Virus record (IMG/VR): IMGVR_UViG_3300033143_003819
Coordinates: 1 to 21,576 of that record
DNA length: 21,576 bases
Origin: a virus
Direction: 5' to 3' (one strand)
The notes beneath the pieces are model-generated. The model worked only from the letters and a program-made list of their open reading frames with translations, ran no database searches and was not told the origin of the DNA. Shown one piece after another: positions 18,923 through 21,576 of this stretch; the stretch's first letter is position 1, and each line of letters starts with the position of its first letter. A program made the translations under genes and the position numbers.

Positions 18923-19825
18923 ATGAAGAAAACGGGAACGAAATTAAACATTGATGATTTGGCAAAAAAGAAAGCATTCCGAAACTCATTTTTTGGGTTG
19001 TTCGTTTGTTTGGCTATTGCGGTAATGTTGATGACTTGGCAAATACACAGTTATGGCAATATGGAAGAAAAGAATAACGAAATGATTCATAAGCTTTTGG
19101 ATGCAAACAATTCCCTTGCGGAAAAGGTAGTTGAACTTGAAGAGAAAGAAAGAAAATTTGTTGACGACATTAGGGATTATATACTGCGGATTAATAAAAC
19201 AATACCAAGGCTTATTGCAACAGAGATTGCCAAAAATATTGTAATTGCAAGCGATAAGCATAATCTACCAATCATCCCAATTATTGCAGTAATGGAACGG
19301 GAGAGCCATTTCAATCCAACTCTACGCAGCAAAGCAGGAGCAAGAGGATTGATGCAAGTAATGCCTGTGTGGGTGAAAGAACTCAAATTAAATAGCAGAT
19401 TTGATTTCCACGATATAGAAATAGGCATTGACTCTGGTGCTTTTGTACTCAAGCAATACTTGGGGGAAAACAATAACAACATGGAAAAAGCCCTTTTGCA
19501 ATATGTAAACTACGATAAACAGTATGTAAAAAATGTTTATAACTCAATGGGCAAGTTTGTTGTTTGGGAAGGACTATCAGATAATGGACACAATGCACAA
19601 ATAAAGGAGGTGATTTTACAGTTAGATGAAGAACAGGAAAAACCAAAGACTCGAACACATATAGTTATTGAAGGGGACACTCTCTCCTTGATAGCTCAGA
19701 AATATACAGGCAATGTAATGAACTGGAAGAAACTACAAGAGCTTAATCCAAAGGTAGACCATTTGCGTATGCAGATAGGCTCAACAATTATTCTTTCAAT
19801 TGAAACAAAAACCACAAACTTATAA
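18923..19825 (+). CDS. Membrane-anchored lytic transglycosylase with LysM
   Basis: ATG 18923 follows AAAGGAGGTGG (18908-18918); the upstream GTG 18914 lies inside that site. 300 residues: cytoplasmic basic start, one membrane helix (about 23-42, 'FFGLFVCLAIAVMLMTW'), coiled coil (about 46-80), then the SLT/Slt70-like lysozyme fold with 'IIPIIAVMERESHFNPTLRSKAGARGLMQVMP' (catalytic Glu about 127, in ERES), a spacer, and a C-terminal LysM ('IVIEGDTLSLIAQKYTGNVMNWKKLQELNPKVD', about 247-295). It cuts the peptidoglycan glycan strand while held in the membrane. A lysin or a local wall remodeller are both possible. A strong Shine-Dalgarno-like sequence (AAAGGAGGTGA, 19603-19613) sits inside the gene just before the LysM region, without a usable start. 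Confidence 0.85.
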   Translation: MKKTGTKLNIDDLAKKKAFRNSFFGLFVCLAIAVMLMTWQIHSYGNMEEKNNEMIHKLLDANNSLAEKVVELEEKERKFVDDIRDYILRINKTIPRLIATEIAKNIVIASDKHNLPIIPIIAVMERESHFNPTLRSKAGARGLMQVMPVWVKELKLNSRFDFHDIEIGIDSGAFVLKQYLGENNNNMEKALLQYVNYDKQYVKNVYNSMGKFVVWEGLSDNGHNAQIKEVILQLDEEQEKPKTRTHIVIEGDTLSLIAQKYTGNVMNWKKLQELNPKVDHLRMQIGSTIILSIETKTTNL

Positions 19826-19840
19826 AAGGAGAAACAAACC

Positions 19841-20722
19841 ATGAAAAAATTATTCTTAGCAATCTTATTAGTGCTTTTTATTTCAACTCCGTCAATGGCT
19901 TTCTTGGGAGATGTTACCTATATAGATGATAGTATTATGATGGGAGACAAGAACCATCACAATACTATTGTTAATGGTGATTTAAACTCGGGGACAAATG
20001 CTGGTGGAATTATCAGCAATAAAAACACCAACATAAATACTAATATCAATACTAACAAAAACACCAACATAAATACTAATATCAACAAAAACACCAACAT
20101 TCAAGGGCAAGCACAAGGGCAAGCACAAGGACAGATACAAGGACAGACTGCACACAATGAAGGAGTTAACCAAACAGTTGTTTTTGAGCAAGCTGAAACA
20201 AAACGAGATCATCTTATCGTCCCAGATATTGTATTTGCACCTTTAGGAACATACAAAGAAAGTGCGAATCATGGTTCTGAGTTCACTAAATTTGATTTAC
20301 TTACCAAATTTAAGAAAAACTATTCCTATGACCATGCGTTAAAGCATTATGATAAAGCATGGGGAAAAGGAAAGTGTATCACATCTGGTGGGTCATACAA
20401 TGGAAGACACGAAGAAGAGCCAACAGGGTCGATAGAAGTAGTAAAATCAGTTGACTTGAACAAAGTGGAAGCCATTGGAATATTGACGATCAAAGCAAAT
20501 CCAAAGTATACAAAGAAAATGGTTTCTTCCTTTGTCGTATTACAAAAGGCTGTCCTGAGTGCCTGTATAATGCAAGGCACAAAGATTATGTTTATAGATG
20601 AAGGCGCAACTACTAAATCTGGTAGAAGTGCTTCGTCTTCAGCAGGAACCGGATACTCTAAAGGAAGTGCTTGGTTAAGAACTCTGCCATGGTTGACAGT
20701 GTACGTCTTCAAGGACAAATAA
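19841..20722 (+). CDS. Exported Asn/Gln-repeat protein
   Basis: 293 residues; ribosome site AAAAGGAG at 19825-19832. Signal peptide 'MKKLFLAILLVLFISTPSMA', cleavage after about residue 20. Then an Asn/Thr/Ile-repeat region (about 60-87; NKNTNINTNIN units), a Gly/Gln-repeat (about 88-103; QGQA units), and a C-terminal domain (about 115-293) with 'HLIVPDIVFAPLGTYKESANHG', a helical 'YDHALKHYDKAW', and 'SIEVVKSVDLNKVEAIGILTIKANPKYTKKM'. A Ser/Gly-rich GRSASSSAGTGYSKGSAW precedes the last strand. The repeats may form a beta-solenoid or amyloid-like linker. I do not recognise a family. It is exported, so it may act in the envelope or on the cell surface, e.g. with the transglycosylase before it. 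Confidence 0.75.
   Translation: MKKLFLAILLVLFISTPSMAFLGDVTYIDDSIMMGDKNHHNTIVNGDLNSGTNAGGIISNKNTNINTNINTNKNTNINTNINKNTNIQGQAQGQAQGQIQGQTAHNEGVNQTVVFEQAETKRDHLIVPDIVFAPLGTYKESANHGSEFTKFDLLTKFKKNYSYDHALKHYDKAWGKGKCITSGGSYNGRHEEEPTGSIEVVKSVDLNKVEAIGILTIKANPKYTKKMVSSFVVLQKAVLSACIMQGTKIMFIDEGATTKSGRSASSSAGTGYSKGSAWLRTLPWLTVYVFKDK
20021..20149 (+). repeat. In-frame tandem repeats in the exported protein gene
   Basis: A 36-bp unit (20021-20056), a 30-bp shortened copy (20057-20086) and a 14-bp partial copy (20087-20100), encoding NKNTNINTNINT-like units; then four 12-bp units at 20102-20149 (CAAGGGCAAGCA twice, then CAAGGACAGATA and CAAGGACAGACT) encoding QGQ repeats. All copies keep the frame. Confidence 0.9.
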
Positions 20723-21294
20723 TGCACTCGGATGAACTGTTTGGGATTGCCAAAGAGTATCTTGACAATCTTGATTTAGTCAAGAAGTTCCCAAGCTGTG
20801 GATTTGCTAAATTCAAAAATGACTCTGAGAAACTACTCAGAAGGACAGTAAAGGAATGGGAAATGAAGAAACGAATATCTGTACAGTCTGCAAAAGCTAA
20901 AGGAAGACGGCTACAACAATGGATGATGAGAAAGATATCCGAGTTGACTGGCATTCCATGTGGAAAAGATGAACTCATCGCCTCAAGAGAAATGGGGCAG
21001 TCTGGTACAGATGTTCGTTTAATCGGAAAAGCTCAAAAGATGTTTCCTTGGGCTGTTGAATGTAAGTATCAAGAAACTTGGTCAATTCCTAAGTGGATAG
21101 TCCAAGCTAAAGAGAATCAAAAGAAAGGAACAAATTGGATGCTGGTAGTAAAAAGAAATCAGCATGAACCAATTATTATCTTAGATGCGGATATATTTTT
21201 TAGTCTGCTACAAACACCACAGTTGACAAGGAAGGAACCGAATCTTATCTTAAAAAAGAAAAAGTTAACACTGAAAAGGAAGGAGGTAAAATGA
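20722..21294 (+). CDS. PD-(D/E)XK nuclease, Holliday-junction resolvase-like
   Basis: I use ATG 20722 in the TAATG overlap with the preceding stop; the longer frame from 20671 would overlap the exported protein's end. 190 residues. 'SAKAKGRRLQQWMMRKISE' (helix 1), then 'SGTDVRLIGKAQKMFPWAVECKYQETWSIPKWIVQAKENQ' carries the PD-(D/E)XK signature: GTDV (Asp), then VECK (Glu, Lys), then the QA helix. 'GTNWMLVVKRNQHEPIIIL' forms the last strands. This is the arrangement of phage resolvase/RecU or VRR-NUC-like enzymes. It would cut branched DNA from recombination. The C-terminus has the basic tail NLILKKKKLTLKRKE. A role as a packaging or repair nuclease is also possible. Confidence 0.75.
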   Translation: MHSDELFGIAKEYLDNLDLVKKFPSCGFAKFKNDSEKLLRRTVKEWEMKKRISVQSAKAKGRRLQQWMMRKISELTGIPCGKDELIASREMGQSGTDVRLIGKAQKMFPWAVECKYQETWSIPKWIVQAKENQKKGTNWMLVVKRNQHEPIIILDADIFFSLLQTPQLTRKEPNLILKKKKLTLKRKEVK

Positions 21295-21473
21295 AAATAA
21301 CACCACAAATCAATAGAATGTCTCAAGTAGTAGACGGATTTCAGATGGATGCTGAAAAAGCAGATAAAGGACAAAAGGTTGCTTGCACTCGTCTAAGAAA
21401 AAAACTGATGTCATTAATAAAAACCTGTAAGTCTATAAGGGAAGACCTTATGGACATAAAAAGAGCAGGATAA
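21291..21473 (+). CDS. Small Hc1/histone-like protein
   Basis: 60 residues; ribosome site AAGGAAGGAGGTA at 21276-21288, ATGA overlap with the nuclease. 'FQMDAEKADKGQKVACTRLRKKLMSLIKTCKSIREDLMDIKRA' fits the pattern of bacterial histone H1-like (Hc1-type) proteins (KG.K.A.TR.RK.L..LK.....IR..). It lacks the long basic tail of chlamydial Hc1, so only the N-terminal domain is present. A second chromatin-like protein besides the one at 7129. It probably binds DNA or another architectural partner. Confidence 0.6.
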   Translation: MKITPQINRMSQVVDGFQMDAEKADKGQKVACTRLRKKLMSLIKTCKSIREDLMDIKRAG

Positions 21474-21479
21474 TTCAAC

Positions 21480-21561
21480 GTGCCAGTATCCGGTGGCAAC
21501 AATGGACGAAAATGCCAGGGTTTGCTTATCTTTCCCCGTCTGCCGGTCGTCCTACTGGCAC
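21480..21561 (+). promoter_or_regulatory. Structured element at the right edge
   Basis: P1 GTGCCAGTA (21480-21488) pairs with TACTGGCAC (21553-21561), 9 perfect bp; P2 GGACGA (21504-21509) pairs with TCGTCC (21547-21552), stacked directly on P1's right arm. A CCGG (21490-21493 with 21543-21546) alternative also exists. A Shine-Dalgarno-like AAAGGA follows at 21571-21576, so a gene probably starts just outside. No ORF covers it. Confidence 0.55.
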
Positions 21562-21576
21562 CGCTTCTTGAAAGGA

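Noticed and set aside
19603-19660. Internal translation start for a separate LysM protein
   Set aside because: AAAGGAGGTGA is present but no in-frame ATG, GTG or TTG follows at a usable distance; the nearest ATG is in another frame and ends after 12 codons.
20671-20721. A longer start for the resolvase-like gene
   Set aside because: The extra 17 codons overlap the end of the exported protein gene; ATG 20722 forms the usual TAATG coupling.

Overview
The window is a one-strand (all +), AT-rich, tightly packed block of early/replication genes from a double-stranded DNA tailed phage or prophage. I infer this from ATGA and TAATG gene overlaps, many short unknown ORFs, and an almost complete phage replisome: TOPRIM primase (5'-truncated at the left edge), lambda-O-like initiator, DnaB-type helicase, sliding clamp, UDG-exonuclease-DNA polymerase A, clamp loader, gp32-like ssDNA-binding protein, RecA/UvsX-like recombinase, FEN-type 5'-3' exonuclease and a PD-(D/E)XK resolvase-like nuclease. 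Ribosome sites are strong (AAAGGAGGTGA type) and promoters look sigma70-like. A host cannot be named from this; the lytic transglycosylase with LysM shows it has peptidoglycan.

Layout. 1-1.85 kb: primase end, then two accessory genes (a possible RAMP-fold protein and an unknown) separated by three intergenic arrays in which GAC recurs every 5 bp in strict register. 1.85-2.31 kb: promoter, a strong hairpin, a small membrane protein, a 9-codon mini-ORF and a rho-independent terminator. 2.33-4.33 kb: a control and origin region. An 18-bp palindrome lies upstream of an unknown, possibly nuclease-like gene and recurs inside the O-like initiator gene, where it is read in two different frames; this marks an intragenic origin as in lambda. 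4.4-6.9 kb: zinc ribbon, helicase with a Cys-rich insertion, lipoprotein-like membrane protein, conserved small protein. 7.0-9.35 kb: promoter-driven histone-H1-like protein, 57-residue DRRS protein, DNA methyltransferase, two small genes. 9.35-14.66 kb: clamp, polymerase (broken by a frameshift near 11.95 kb), small proteins, clamp loader. 14.67-18.9 kb: small genes, coiled-coil protein, ssDNA-binding protein, a structured leader, recombinase and exonuclease. 18.9-21.47 kb: transglycosylase, exported Asn/Gln-rich repeat protein, resolvase-like nuclease, Hc1-like protein, then a second structured element at the edge.

How the genes fit together: O-like initiator binds iterons in its own gene and loads the DnaB-like helicase; primase, clamp, loader and polymerase copy DNA; SSB, recombinase, FEN exonuclease and resolvase handle flaps, recombination and branches. 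Several of these proteins share a short basic-hydrophobic tail of the form (K)LxLKKK, suggesting a common docking or ssDNA-contact peptide. The best candidates for something undescribed are the period-5 GAC arrays, the shared KLxLKKK tails, and the pair of structured elements that share a spaced sequence motif.
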